From the NCBI RefSeq assembly GCF_030549525.1, contig NZ_CP130831.1, positions 2,009,501 through 2,073,500 on the forward strand: a DNA stretch of 64,000 nucleotides, given 5' to 3'. The stretch's first letter is position 1; each line of letters starts with the position of its first letter. The translations under genes were made by a program, and so were the position numbers. This DNA comes from Stenotrophomonas sp. 704A1. GTDB lineage: Bacteria > Pseudomonadota > Gammaproteobacteria > Xanthomonadales > Xanthomonadaceae. The notes under the pieces were generated by a model. The model was not told the DNA's origin. It was given only the letters and a program-made list of their open reading frames with translations, and did no database searches. Positions 18,776 through 27,532 of this stretch are shown piece after piece.

Positions 18776-21700
18776 GTGTTGCCGAATTCTCGATCCGGCG
18801 GCCGGTCACCACCATCATGTGTTTCGTGTCACTGGTGGTGGTGGGCCTGATCGCGTCGTTCCGCCTGCCGCTGGAGGCGCTGCCGGACATCTCCGCGCCG
18901 TTCCTGTTCGTGGAGATCCCGTATACCGGCTCGACGCCGGAGGAAGTGGAGCGCACCCTCATCCGCCCCGTGGAGGAATCGCTGGCGACGATGACCGGGA
19001 TCAAGCGCATGCGTTCGTCGGCCACCTCCGAGGCGGCGTCGATCTTCATCGAGTTCAGCGACTGGGACCGGGATATCGCCATTGCCGCCTCCGATGCCCG
19101 CGAGCGCATCGATGCGATCCGCAGTGACCTGCCCGACGACCTGCAGCGCTACAACGTGTTCAAGTGGTCCAGCAGCGACCAGCCGGTGCTGAAGGTGCGC
19201 CTGGCCAGCACCACCGACCTGACCACCGCCTACGACATGCTCGACCGCGAGTTCAAGCGGCGCATCGAACGCATTCCGGGCGTGGCCCGCGTGCAGATCA
19301 CCGGCGCGCCGCCGAACGAAGTGGAGATCGCAATCGATCCGAACCGGCTCAACGCGCATGGACTCAGCATCAATGAACTGAGCGAGCGCCTGCGCACCTT
19401 GAACTTCTCGATTTCGGCCGGGCAGATCGACGACAACGGCCAGCGCGTGCGCGTGCAGCCGGTCGGGGAAATCTCCGACCTGCAGGAGATGCGCGATCTG
19501 GTGATCAATGCCAAGGGCCTGCGCCTGGGCGACATCGCCGACGTGCGCCTGAAGCCGGCGCGGATGAACTACGGGCGTCGCCTGGACGGCAACCCGGCCG
19601 TCGGCCTGGACATCTTCAAGGAGCGCAGTGCCAACCTGGTGGATGTCTCGCGTGGAGCGCTGGCCGAGGTCGAGGCGATCCGGGCCCAGGCATCGATGCG
19701 TGACGTGCAGATCAAGGTGATCGACAACCAGGGCAAGGCGGTGACGTCCTCGCTGCTGGAACTGGCCGAGGCCGGTGCGGTCGGCCTGATCCTGTCGGTG
19801 ACCGTGCTGTTCTTCTTCCTGCGCCATTGGCCCTCCACGCTGATGGTGACCCTGGCCATCCCGATCTGCTTCACCATCACCCTGGGCTTCATGTACTTCG
19901 CCGGGGTGACGCTGAACATCCTGACCATGATGGGCCTGCTGCTGGCGGTGGGCATGCTGGTGGACAACGCGGTGGTGGTGGTGGAGAGCATCTACCAGGA
20001 GCGCGAACGGATGCCGGACCAGCCGCGGCTGGCCTCGATCATCGGCACCCGCAACGTGGCCATCGCGCTCAGCGCCGGCACCCTGTGCCACTGCATCGTG
20101 TTCGTGCCGAACCTGTTCGGCGAGACCAACAACATCAGCATCTTCATGGCGCAGATCGCGATCACCATCTCGGTCTCGCTGCTGGCCTCGTGGCTGGTGG
20201 CGGTCAGCCTGATCCCGATGCTGTCCGCGCGCATGGCCACGCCCAAGCTGGTGCACTCGCAGACCGGCGTGATCGCGCGGCTGCAGCGCCGTTACGCCAC
20301 GCTGCTGGACTGGTCGCTGCACCATCGCGGCTGGAGCCTGCTGGGCATCCTGCTGGTGGTGCTGGTCAGCCTGGTGCCGATGAAGCTGACCAAGGTCGAC
20401 ATGTTCGGCGGCGACGGTGGCAAGGACATCTTCATCGGCTACATGTGGAAGGGGGCCTACACCTACCGGCAGATGTCCGAGGAAGTGGCACGCGTGGAAG
20501 CATGGATCGAGCAGAACCGCGAGCGCCTGCACGTGCAGCAGGTCTATTCCTGGTACAGCGAACAGGAAGGCAGTTCCACCGTGGTCACGCTGGATGAGAA
20601 ATACGCCAAGGACATCAAGGCGCTGCAGGAAGAGCTGCGCAAGGGCCTGCCGAAATCGGCCCGTACCGACTATTTCGTCGGCAACCAGGGCGGCGACGGC
20701 GGTGGCAGCAACCAGGGCGTGCAGGTGCAGCTGGTCGGCGATTCCAGCACGATGCTGCAGGAGATCGGTGAAGAAGTCGTGCCGCTGCTGGCGCAGCGCC
20801 CGGAGCTGCGCGACGTGCGCATCGACAACGGCGAGAAGGGCGGCGAGCTCAAGGTACATGTGGATCGCGAGCGCGCCGCTGCCTTCGGCTTCAATGCCGA
20901 GCAGGTCGCCAGCTTCGTCGGCCTGGCCCTGCGTGGCGCGCCGATGCGCGAATTCCGCCGTGGCGACAACGAGGTGCCGGTGTGGTTGCGCTTCGCCGGG
21001 GCCGAGCAGAGCAGCCCGGAGGACCTGGCGGGCTTCAGCGTGCGCACCGGAGATGGCCGCAGCGTGCCGCTGCTGAGCCTGGTCAGCGTGGATGTCGGTT
21101 CATCGGCAACGCAGATCGGTCGCACCAACCGGCAGACCACCCTGACCATCAAGGCCAACCTGGCCGAGAAGATCACCACGCCGGACGGGCGCAAGGCGAT
21201 CGAATCGGTGCTCAAGCCGATGAACTTCCCGGCCGGCTACGGCTTCACCTTCGACGGTGGCGACTTCGGCAACGACGACGATGCGATGCAGCAGATGGTG
21301 TTCAACCTGCTGATCGCGCTGGTGATGATCTACGTGGTGATGGCGGCGGTGTTCGAGTCGCTGCTGTTCCCGGCGGCGATCATGAGCGGCGTGCTGTTCT
21401 CGATCTTCGGCGTGTTCTGGCTGTTCTGGATCACCGGTACGTCGTTCGGGATCATGTCCTTCATCGGCATCCTGGTGCTGATGGGCGTGGTGGTGAACAA
21501 CGGCATCGTGATGATCGAGCACATCAACAACCTGCGCCGCAGCGGCATGGGCCGTACCCAGGCGCTGGTGGAAGGCTCACGCGAACGCCTGCGCCCGATC
21601 ATGATGACCATGGGCACGGCGATCCTGGCGATGGTGCCGATCTCGCTGACCAGTACGCAGATGTTCGGCAACGGCCCCGAATACGCGCCGATGGCGCGCG

Positions 21701-21855
21701 CCATTGCCGGTGGCCTGGCGTTCTCGACGGTGGTCAGCCTGCTGTTCCTGCCGACCATCTATGCCGTGCTGGATGACCTTCGCAGTGCCGTGACGCGGCT
21801 GATCCAGCGCGCGCGCGGGCGTGATGTGGCCGAAGGCAGCGTCACCCGGGCCTAG
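18772..21855 (+). CDS. RND efflux permease subunit, second of two
   Basis: Inner-membrane RND protein of 1027 residues with the usual twelve-TM, two-large-loop layout. In TM4 the relay motif reads MLVDNAVVV (Asp398, Asn399) where AcrB has Asp-Asp. In TM10 the Lys position is Asn (VVVNNGIVM, Asn909). It therefore lacks two of the residues central to proton transfer in AcrB, whereas its operon partner keeps them. Such VDN/NNG pumps exist as a recognised subset, so it need not be inactive, but an asymmetric heteromeric pump is a reasonable inference. It overlaps the upstream pump gene by 4 bp and is followed by a strong terminator. Confidence 0.93.
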   Translation: MSVAEFSIRRPVTTIMCFVSLVVVGLIASFRLPLEALPDISAPFLFVEIPYTGSTPEEVERTLIRPVEESLATMTGIKRMRSSATSEAASIFIEFSDWDRDIAIAASDARERIDAIRSDLPDDLQRYNVFKWSSSDQPVLKVRLASTTDLTTAYDMLDREFKRRIERIPGVARVQITGAPPNEVEIAIDPNRLNAHGLSINELSERLRTLNFSISAGQIDDNGQRVRVQPVGEISDLQEMRDLVINAKGLRLGDIADVRLKPARMNYGRRLDGNPAVGLDIFKERSANLVDVSRGALAEVEAIRAQASMRDVQIKVIDNQGKAVTSSLLELAEAGAVGLILSVTVLFFFLRHWPSTLMVTLAIPICFTITLGFMYFAGVTLNILTMMGLLLAVGMLVDNAVVVVESIYQERERMPDQPRLASIIGTRNVAIALSAGTLCHCIVFVPNLFGETNNISIFMAQIAITISVSLLASWLVAVSLIPMLSARMATPKLVHSQTGVIARLQRRYATLLDWSLHHRGWSLLGILLVVLVSLVPMKLTKVDMFGGDGGKDIFIGYMWKGAYTYRQMSEEVARVEAWIEQNRERLHVQQVYSWYSEQEGSSTVVTLDEKYAKDIKALQEELRKGLPKSARTDYFVGNQGGDGGGSNQGVQVQLVGDSSTMLQEIGEEVVPLLAQRPELRDVRIDNGEKGGELKVHVDRERAAAFGFNAEQVASFVGLALRGAPMREFRRGDNEVPVWLRFAGAEQSSPEDLAGFSVRTGDGRSVPLLSLVSVDVGSSATQIGRTNRQTTLTIKANLAEKITTPDGRKAIESVLKPMNFPAGYGFTFDGGDFGNDDDAMQQMVFNLLIALVMIYVVMAAVFESLLFPAAIMSGVLFSIFGVFWLFWITGTSFGIMSFIGILVLMGVVVNNGIVMIEHINNLRRSGMGRTQALVEGSRERLRPIMMTMGTAILAMVPISLTSTQMFGNGPEYAPMARAIAGGLAFSTVVSLLFLPTIYAVLDDLRSAVTRLIQRARGRDVAEGSVTRA

Positions 21856-21881
21856 CGCTGGGCGCAAACGGGGTGTGGTGT

Positions 21882-21922
21882 GGGGGGAGACCGGTCGTAG
21901 TGGGGCGGTCTCCCCCCTTTTT
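21882..21922 (+). terminator. Terminator of the RND operon
   Basis: A perfect 12-bp stem (GGGGGGAGACCG at 21882-21893 with CGGTCTCCCCCC at 21906-21917) with a 12-nt loop and a run of five T, 27 bp after the last RND stop codon. Confidence 0.85.
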
Positions 21923-21938
21923 CTTGCCTTCGGGTGGA

Positions 21939-22784
21939 TCAGGCCTTGCGCAGGAACCAGGTCCGGCGCGTGTACTCGTGGCCGAAATCCACCTGTCCGA
22001 ACCGAGCGATCTCACGTTGGCCGCGCCTGTAATAGCGCCAGGGCGCCTTGGCCAGCGGAGGGGTCTGCCCATAGAAGACATCCATGTGGCCCACGGGCAT
22101 CGACTTCGGAGTCACATGCATGACCACGCTGCGACGAGTTCCGGAAGAGGGATGCGGGGCGCCACCGTGGAACAGCTGCGGATGCCAGACGATCACGTCG
22201 CCCGGCTGTACGTGCACCGCCTGCGGTTGCAGGCCAGCGTCTTCGCACTGACGCGCCACCTCATCCTGATAGGCTGTCCAGCCTTCCGGCGACATGGCGC
22301 TGACCGGGCCGTCGCCGAAGACCTTGCGCCGCAGCGACTGTACATCGATGGGGGGCAGCAAGTGGCTCCCCGGGACCACGCGCAGTGGACCATTGCTGTC
22401 ATCCACCGCATCCAGCGCGGTCCACACGCCCATGTAGCGCTCGCCCGGGGACGTGCAGAACACCGGCGTATCGCGGTGCAACGACTGTTCCGATCCGCGC
22501 TCGTAGTAGAGGCTGGTGTAGAGCGTGGTGGGTTCGCCGAGGAAGCGATCGCAGACGTCTATGGCCGGATTGTCGGTGAGCAGGCGGGTCATCGCATCCA
22601 CCGCCAGATGCAGGTTGACGACCCGATACATGCGCTTGTGATCATCCAGGTTGCGCGACACCGCCTTTGGATTGCGCTGCTTGAAGCGCGCGATGCGCTC
22701 GTTGATGTCCTGGACCAGTGCGGGTGCGATAGCCTGGCGCACCACCACGAAACCATCGCGCATCAGCGCATTGTATGCATCCAT
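21939..22784 (-). CDS. Phytanoyl-CoA dioxygenase (PhyH) family protein
   Basis: Putative Fe(II)/2-oxoglutarate-dependent oxygenase of 281 residues on the jelly-roll fold. The metal site is visible as HRD (His103, Asp105) and a distal His in WHPQLFHGGAPHPSSGTRRS (about His206), with Arg217/218 as likely 2-oxoglutarate ligand. The VVPGSH block is also typical. The substrate is not predictable; bacterial members hydroxylate lipids, amino acids or natural products. It is a single gene, convergent with the RND operon, and starts 50 bp from the stop of the TraB-family gene. Confidence 0.87.
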   Translation of the reverse strand: MDAYNALMRDGFVVVRQAIAPALVQDINERIARFKQRNPKAVSRNLDDHKRMYRVVNLHLAVDAMTRLLTDNPAIDVCDRFLGEPTTLYTSLYYERGSEQSLHRDTPVFCTSPGERYMGVWTALDAVDDSNGPLRVVPGSHLLPPIDVQSLRRKVFGDGPVSAMSPEGWTAYQDEVARQCEDAGLQPQAVHVQPGDVIVWHPQLFHGGAPHPSSGTRRSVVMHVTPKSMPVGHMDVFYGQTPPLAKAPWRYYRRGQREIARFGQVDFGHEYTRRTWFLRKA

Positions 22785-22833
22785 TGGAGTGTTCCTTCCC
22801 TAAACGACGAGTATAGCCATGCATGGCGGGACG

Positions 22834-24066
22834 TCAGCCCGCCACCTTGCCCCACACCTTGCCGGCGGTCAGCCACAGGCCCAGCATGCTGCCGAGGTTG
22901 GTCAGCATGAAGGTCAGCACCACCCGGGTGACGCGGTTGCGATACCAGCCCTTCAGGCTCTGCGCATCGTCGCGCAGCTTCAGGAAATCCTCGTACGCGG
23001 GCTTGCGCAGGCGGGCTTCCACCAGCGCCGAGAACGCGCCGGTCGGAATGCTCAGGCGGAACGGCTTGAACGGCGCCACCGCGATGGCGGTAAGGATGCT
23101 CAGCGGATGGCTGCCGGCCAGCAGGCAGCCCAGCCCGGCGAGACCGCCGGTGTACATCGCCCAGGTTGCCAGCAGTTCGGTGCCCACGCCCAGCCCGCCA
23201 CGATAGAAGCCAACGGCGATGCCGGTGATCACGATGGCCAGGATGCCCAGCGTGAACCAGGGGATGTTGCGCTTCTTCGGCACCGCCTCCAGCTGCTCAC
23301 GCAGCGGGGCAGGGGCCTCGGTATCGGTTTCCAGATAGCGCGCCAGGCCTGCCAGATGGCCGGCACCGACCACGGCCAGCACGTCGCGCTGCCGGGGGTC
23401 ATGCGCTTCGCGCAGGCGCGTGGCCATGTAGCGGTCGCGCTCGCCGATGATGGTTTCGTACAGCGCCGGGCTCTCGCTGGCGAACTCGCCGAAGCTCGAT
23501 TCGAGCATGTCGCCCTGTTTCAGTTTCTCGATCTCGTCCTCGCCCACGTCTTCGGACGAGAACAGGCCGGCGCCCAGGCCCGCCACCAGCTTCAGCTTGC
23601 CGAAGAAGCCCAGCCGCTGCGACGCACGGCGGAAGGTCAGGCCGACTTCGCGGTCGATCAGGTGCACCGGCAGGCTGCGCTCGCGCGCCAGGTCCACCGC
23701 GCGCTTCAGCTCGGCACCCGGCTCGATGCCCAGCTGTTCGGCCAGCCGGCGCTGGTAGGCCGACAGGGCCAGGTTGGCGGCGAACAGCGCCACACGGCCC
23801 TTGCGGATCACTTCCACCAGATCCAGTTTGGCCAGCGTGTCTGGGTCGCTCAGTGCCTGCAGGCGCTGCGGGTCCAGCTCGACGGCGACGGCATCGAAGC
23901 GGCCGCTGTCGATGGCCTTTTCAACGGCCTCGACGCTGGCATGTGAGACGTGGGCGGTGCCCAGCAGGGTGTAGCGCACGCCATCGCGTTCGACGACGCG
24001 CACCGGCTGGCCGGCGAACAGGTCGTCGCCGGTTTCGGGAAGGGTTTCGGTCATGGAATCATTCAT
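22834..24066 (-). CDS. TraB/GumN-family membrane protein
   Basis: Protein of 410 residues. The N-terminal domain (about 15-240) has the TraB signatures YTLLGTAHVSHASVEAVEKAI, DAVAVELDPQRLQAL and VVGAGHLAGLARYL, with conserved Gly-His and Glu residues of a tiki/EreA-like metalloprotease fold. Three to four C-terminal hydrophobic segments place it in the inner membrane. The name comes from the enterococcal pheromone-shutdown protein; the bacterial function is unknown. Start options are 24066 (used) and 24054. The first overlaps the end of the upstream GNAT gene in an ATGAATGA context, suggesting coupled translation. Confidence 0.82.
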   Translation of the reverse strand: MNDSMTETLPETGDDLFAGQPVRVVERDGVRYTLLGTAHVSHASVEAVEKAIDSGRFDAVAVELDPQRLQALSDPDTLAKLDLVEVIRKGRVALFAANLALSAYQRRLAEQLGIEPGAELKRAVDLARERSLPVHLIDREVGLTFRRASQRLGFFGKLKLVAGLGAGLFSSEDVGEDEIEKLKQGDMLESSFGEFASESPALYETIIGERDRYMATRLREAHDPRQRDVLAVVGAGHLAGLARYLETDTEAPAPLREQLEAVPKKRNIPWFTLGILAIVITGIAVGFYRGGLGVGTELLATWAMYTGGLAGLGCLLAGSHPLSILTAIAVAPFKPFRLSIPTGAFSALVEARLRKPAYEDFLKLRDDAQSLKGWYRNRVTRVVLTFMLTNLGSMLGLWLTAGKVWGKVAG

Positions 24067-24589
24067 TGGAAGGGGCGGTATCGGCACCATCGCCGAGCGC
24101 GCGCTGCATCTGCACCGTATCCAGCCAGCGGCCGTGCTTGCGGCCGAGGCCGCGGAACACGCCGACCAGCGCGAAGCCGAAGCGTTCGTGCAGCCTGATC
24201 GAGGCGGTATTGGTCGGCTCGCCGATCACCGCCACCATCTGCCGGTAGCCGCGTGCGGTACAGGCGTCGATCAACGCCTGCAGCAGGCCGGTGCCCACAC
24301 CCTTGCCCTGGAAGGCGGCATCGACGTAGACCGAGTTCTCCACGGTCCACTGGTAGGCCACGCGGGTACGGTAGGTGTTGGCATACGCATAGCCGGCCAC
24401 CTGGCCGTCCACCTCGGCCACCAGATACGGGAACCCCCGGTCGATGATGTCGCGCATGCGGCGCAGCATCTCGGTCGCGTCCGGGATGTCGTACTCGTAG
24501 GTGTTGACGAAATCGGTCACTTCCACCGCGTAGATCGCGGTGATCGCGGCGATGTCGGCCGGTCCGGCATCACGGATGAGTACGCCCAT
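24059..24589 (-). CDS. GNAT N-acetyltransferase, phosphinothricin acetyltransferase-like
   Basis: Enzyme of 176 residues using acetyl-CoA. The acetyl-CoA loop appears as VDAAFQGKGVGTGLLQALIDAC (about 92-113), followed by EPTNTASIRLHERFGFALVG and the WLDTVQMQR motif typical of the Pat/bar/YncA-like branch. Such proteins acetylate methionine sulfoximine, phosphinothricin or related amino compounds. It sits 14 bp after aubB-type gene aguB and overlaps the TraB-family gene downstream. Because of the agmatine neighbours a polyamine-related substrate is conceivable, but nothing in the sequence demands it. Confidence 0.87.
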   Translation of the reverse strand: MGVLIRDAGPADIAAITAIYAVEVTDFVNTYEYDIPDATEMLRRMRDIIDRGFPYLVAEVDGQVAGYAYANTYRTRVAYQWTVENSVYVDAAFQGKGVGTGLLQALIDACTARGYRQMVAVIGEPTNTASIRLHERFGFALVGVFRGLGRKHGRWLDTVQMQRALGDGADTAPSNE

Positions 24590-24603
24590 GGACAGGTTCC
24601 CGG

Positions 24604-25491
24604 TCAGTCGATGTAGCGCTTGAGCAGGTCGCCGTACGCATCGATGCGACGATCACGCAGGAACGGCCAGATGCGGCGAACATGCTCGCTGCGCTGCAGG
24701 TCGACCTCGCACAGCAGCACGGTGGCATCGGTGCCGGCTTCGGCCAGGAATTCACCCTGCGGGCCGAGCACGTGGCTGTTGCCCCAGAACTGGATGCCCG
24801 AGGCACCCAGCGGCGAGGCTTCGTGGCCGACACGGTTGCAGCTCAGCACCGGCACGCCATTGGCCACGGCATGGCCGCGGTGGCTCAGCACCCAGGCGTC
24901 GCGCTGGCGGGTCTTCTCGTCCTGCACGTCGTCCGGATCCCAGCCGATCGCGGTGGGGTACAGCAGCAGTTCGGCGCCGGCCAGCGCCATCAGGCGCGCC
25001 GCTTCCGGATACCACTGGTCCCAGCACACCAGCACGCCGAGGCGGCCGACCGAGGTGTCGATCGGTGTGAAGCCGATGTCGCCCGGGGTGAAGTAGAACT
25101 TCTCGTAGAAGCCCGGATCGTCCGGGATGTGCATCTTGCGGTACTTGCCCAGCAGGGTACCGTCCTTCTCGAACACCACGGCGGTGTTGTGGTACAGGCC
25201 GGCGGCGCGGCGCTCGAACAACGAGCCGACCAGCACCACGCCATGCTTCCTGGCCAGCGCGCCCAGGCGCTCGGTGCTCGGGCCCGGGATCGGTTCGGCC
25301 AGGTCGAACTCATCGACCGACTCGTGCTGGCAGAAGTACGGCCCGTTGTGCAGTTCCTGCAGCAGCACCAGTTTCGCGCCCTGCGCAGCCGCCTCGGCCA
25401 CGCGTGCTTCGATCACCGCCAGGTTGGCGGCGGCGTCACCGTGGTTGCGCTCCTGGACCAGGGCGACGGTAAGGGGGCTGCGCGAGTTCAT
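24604..25491 (-). CDS. aguB: N-carbamoylputrescine amidase
   Basis: Nitrilase-superfamily enzyme of 295 residues hydrolysing N-carbamoylputrescine to putrescine, CO2 and ammonia. The Glu-Lys-Cys triad is visible in LLQELHNGPYFC, KYRKMHIPDDPGF and VLVCWDQWYPEAARL. The WDPDDVQDEKTRQRDAW and CNRVGHE segments are specific to the AguB branch. The start at 25491 (MNSRSPLTV) is the family start; the open frame upstream runs through REP sequence. It follows aguA on the same strand, with a REP pair in between. Confidence 0.94.
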   Translation of the reverse strand: MNSRSPLTVALVQERNHGDAAANLAVIEARVAEAAAQGAKLVLLQELHNGPYFCQHESVDEFDLAEPIPGPSTERLGALARKHGVVLVGSLFERRAAGLYHNTAVVFEKDGTLLGKYRKMHIPDDPGFYEKFYFTPGDIGFTPIDTSVGRLGVLVCWDQWYPEAARLMALAGAELLLYPTAIGWDPDDVQDEKTRQRDAWVLSHRGHAVANGVPVLSCNRVGHEASPLGASGIQFWGNSHVLGPQGEFLAEAGTDATVLLCEVDLQRSEHVRRIWPFLRDRRIDAYGDLLKRYID

Positions 25492-25576
25492 GCGGGGCGT
25501 TCCTGCGGGGGAAAACCCGCATGTTAGCGCGGATGGGCGGCGACGGCGTGTCGCGCGCTGAATGGTGCATGCAGCC

Positions 25577-25646
25577 GGTAGCGCCGGGCCATGCCCGGCG
25601 ATTTTCCAGATGCCGCTGCGCTCGCCGGGCATGGCCCGGCGCTACC
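25577..25646. repeat. Pair of SMAG-type REP palindromes between aguA and aguB
   Basis: GGTAGCGCCGGGCCATGCCCGGCG (25577-25600) and CGCCGGGCATGGCCCGGCGCTACC (near 25623-25646) form a back-to-back pair able to fold into one long structure. It lies inside the presumed aguA-aguB transcript and could uncouple expression of the two genes. Confidence 0.88.
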
Positions 25647-25653
25647 GCGCGAT

Positions 25654-26691
25654 TTACGCCTTCAACAGCCCTTCGGGCAGCTGCATGGTGATGCAGTGCA
25701 GGCTGCCGTTCTGCCAGATCAGCGAGCGGCAGGGCACCTGCACGATCTCGCGGCCCGGGTACGCCTGCGCCAGCACGTCGCGGGCCAGGTCATCGGCAGG
25801 GTCGCCATAGGCCGGAATCAGCACCGCACCGTTGATGATCAGGTAGTTGGCGTACGACGCGGCCAGGCGGCGGCCCTCATCGATCACCGGCCGCGCCCAC
25901 GGCAGCGGGAACAGGCGGTACGGCTGGCCATCCCTGGTGCGCAGCGCGGCCAGTTCGTTGCCCATCGCCTGCAGCTCGGCATGATGCGAGTCGCTCTCGT
26001 CGTCGCAGGCCTGGTAGACGATGCTGTCGGCCGGGGCGAAGCGGGCGAGGGTATCGATGTGGGCGTCGGTGTCGTCGCCCTCGAGGTAGCCATGGTCCAG
26101 CCACAGCACGCGGTCCTGCTGCAGCCAGTCGGCCAGGTCGGCGCTGAGGCTGGCGCGGTCGCGGTCCGGGTGGCGTTCGTGCAGGCACTTCCAGGTGGTC
26201 AGCAGGGTGCCTTCACCATCGGTCTCGATGCCGCCGCCTTCCAGTGCGAACGGAATGCTGCGCACCGGCGCGTCGTTGAATACGCCGGCCTGGTCCAGCA
26301 CGCCCACCAGCTGGTCATCCCGGCTGGCCTCGAACTTGCCGCCCCAGCCGGTGAAGCGGAAATCCAGCAGCTGGAAGCCGCCATCGGCGCGGCGCAGGGT
26401 GATCGGGCCCGAGTCGCGCAGCCAGGTGTCATCGTAGGCGGCGGTGGTGAAGTGGACCTTGTCCATGTCGATGCGGTTGGAGCGCAGCCGCATCTCGGCG
26501 TAGGTCTCCACGTCATCGTCGGACACGCAGATCAGCACCGGCTGGAAGCGGGTGATGGCCGCGACCAGCGCGATGTAGGTCTCTTCCACCTGGCCCAGGC
26601 GGTCAGCCCAGTCGGTGTCGGCGGTGGGCCAGGCAATCAGGACGCCGCTCTGGGCTTCCCACTCGGCAGGAAAACGAAGGGTCTGGTTCAT
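25654..26691 (-). CDS. aguA: Agmatine deiminase
   Basis: Enzyme of 345 residues converting agmatine to N-carbamoylputrescine plus ammonia. The guanidino-modifying fold is indicated by FPAEWEAQSGVLIAWP at the N-terminus, ALEGGGIETDGEGTLLTT, the catalytic DTDAHIDTLARF His, and a C-terminal nucleophile Cys in SLHCITMQLPEG. Together with aguB it makes the two-step agmatine-to-putrescine route, the alternative to SpeB. No aguR-type regulator lies nearby. Confidence 0.94.
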   Translation of the reverse strand: MNQTLRFPAEWEAQSGVLIAWPTADTDWADRLGQVEETYIALVAAITRFQPVLICVSDDDVETYAEMRLRSNRIDMDKVHFTTAAYDDTWLRDSGPITLRRADGGFQLLDFRFTGWGGKFEASRDDQLVGVLDQAGVFNDAPVRSIPFALEGGGIETDGEGTLLTTWKCLHERHPDRDRASLSADLADWLQQDRVLWLDHGYLEGDDTDAHIDTLARFAPADSIVYQACDDESDSHHAELQAMGNELAALRTRDGQPYRLFPLPWARPVIDEGRRLAASYANYLIINGAVLIPAYGDPADDLARDVLAQAYPGREIVQVPCRSLIWQNGSLHCITMQLPEGLLKA

Positions 26692-26730
26692 GGTCTCGCT
26701 ACACAGGCCCGCCCAGGGCGGGTAAAGGGA

Positions 26731-27060
26731 TCAACGGATCGGCGGCTTCGGGCCGATTTCGTTCGGGTCCGCCTGGTTGGCCACCACGTCGATCACCTTC
26801 TGCTTCTCGAAGTAGACGGTGAACTGCGGATAGACCCAGCGGTTGATGGTCGGCCATTGCCGCTTCTGCCCGCCACGCGGCTGCAGCTGCTCGCTCGGCG
26901 CGCCGAACTGCGCCTGCACCTGCTGCATGCTCTGGCCGCGCACGGGCAGGGCACCGGCCGGCTTCTCGCGGGCACGGTCGACAAGCAGGGTGTCGGCCAG
27001 CGCCGGCGTAGCGGCGGCCAGGGTGGCCAGTACGGCCAGGGTGGACAGGTAACGCTTCAT
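26731..27060 (-). CDS. Small periplasmic protein of unknown function, BamE/SmpA-like size
   Basis: Protein of 109 residues with a clear signal peptide cut after Ala22 (MKRYLSTLAV...PALA-D). The mature part has GQSMQQVQAQFGAPSEQ, a pattern seen in small SmpA/OmlA-type domains where a helix ending in FG.P precedes beta strands. It continues WPTINRWVYPQFTVYFEKQKVIDVV. It is a conserved-looking single-domain periplasmic protein; databases sometimes name homologues phosphodiesterase without evidence. The function is unknown. It stands 39 bp upstream of aguA. Confidence 0.8.
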   Translation of the reverse strand: MKRYLSTLAVLATLAAATPALADTLLVDRAREKPAGALPVRGQSMQQVQAQFGAPSEQLQPRGGQKRQWPTINRWVYPQFTVYFEKQKVIDVVANQADPNEIGPKPPIR

Positions 27061-27130
27061 CTCGATCTACTCCCCAGTGGTCAAGAACGGCGATTACAGC
27101 AAAAACGGCGGAAAAAAAAAGCCGCATAAA

Positions 27131-27158
27131 CAAAAAACCGCCCGAAGGCGGCTTTTTG
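27131..27158. terminator. Bidirectional terminator between rpmJ and the small periplasmic protein gene
   Basis: CCGCC-CGAA-GGCGG (27138-27151) is flanked by A-tract on the left and T-tract on the right, so it can end transcripts from either side; the minus-strand reading serves rpmJ. Confidence 0.7.
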
Positions 27159-27209
27159 CATCGGGTCGGCCCCGCGTGGGGCCAGCCGGGGCCGCGAAGG
27201 CCGTTCGGC

Positions 27210-27335
27210 TCAGCGCTGACGCGCCTTGAAACGCGGGTTCGACTTGCAGATGACGAAGATCTTGCCACGACGACGCACGACCTTGCAGTCACGGTGACGG
27301 GCCTTCGCCGACTTCAGGGAGGACAGGACTTTCAT
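27210..27335 (-). CDS. rpmJ: 50S ribosomal protein L36, zinc-independent type
   Basis: Small basic protein of 41 residues beginning [17 protein letters not shown] and ending [11 protein letters not shown]. It has only two Cys and lacks the CxxC...C....H zinc ribbon of the primary L36. It therefore belongs to the longer zinc-free (YkgO-like) type that many bacteria keep as sole or alternate L36. The start at 27335 gives the family length; the frame upstream is open but irrelevant. A bidirectional terminator follows. Confidence 0.9.
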   Translation of the reverse strand: MKVLSSLKSAKARHRDCKVVRRRGKIFVICKSNPRFKARQR

Positions 27336-27418
27336 GGCATACCTCGGCGTAAACAGTAGTTGTTCGGGTGGAGCGTGGCCGCGATATGCGAAAGACAATC
27401 GGCAGTTGACGCTCGTTC

Positions 27419-27444
27419 AAGCCCGCCATTCTACCGGGCTTTTC
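27419..27444 (+). terminator. Terminator-like hairpin in the rpmJ/cmk intergenic region
   Basis: AAGCCCG (27419-27425) pairs with CGGGCTT (27435-27441), followed by further T. It sits between two divergent genes, so no annotated transcript clearly uses it. Confidence 0.4.
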
Positions 27445-27532
27445 CTCATGGTTTCAAGTGGTTGCACAAAAGCCCCGTCGCGGGGTCTCCGGCAGGGGCT
27501 AGAATGGCCCCTTCACACGCGCAAGGACCCCC

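Noticed and set aside
14109..21855. Assignment to a named S. maltophilia Sme pump (for example a two-pump SmeIJK-type system)
   Set aside because: The layout of one adaptor and two pumps fits, but I cannot compare sequences here, and the oversized first pump is unusual; no symbol was given.
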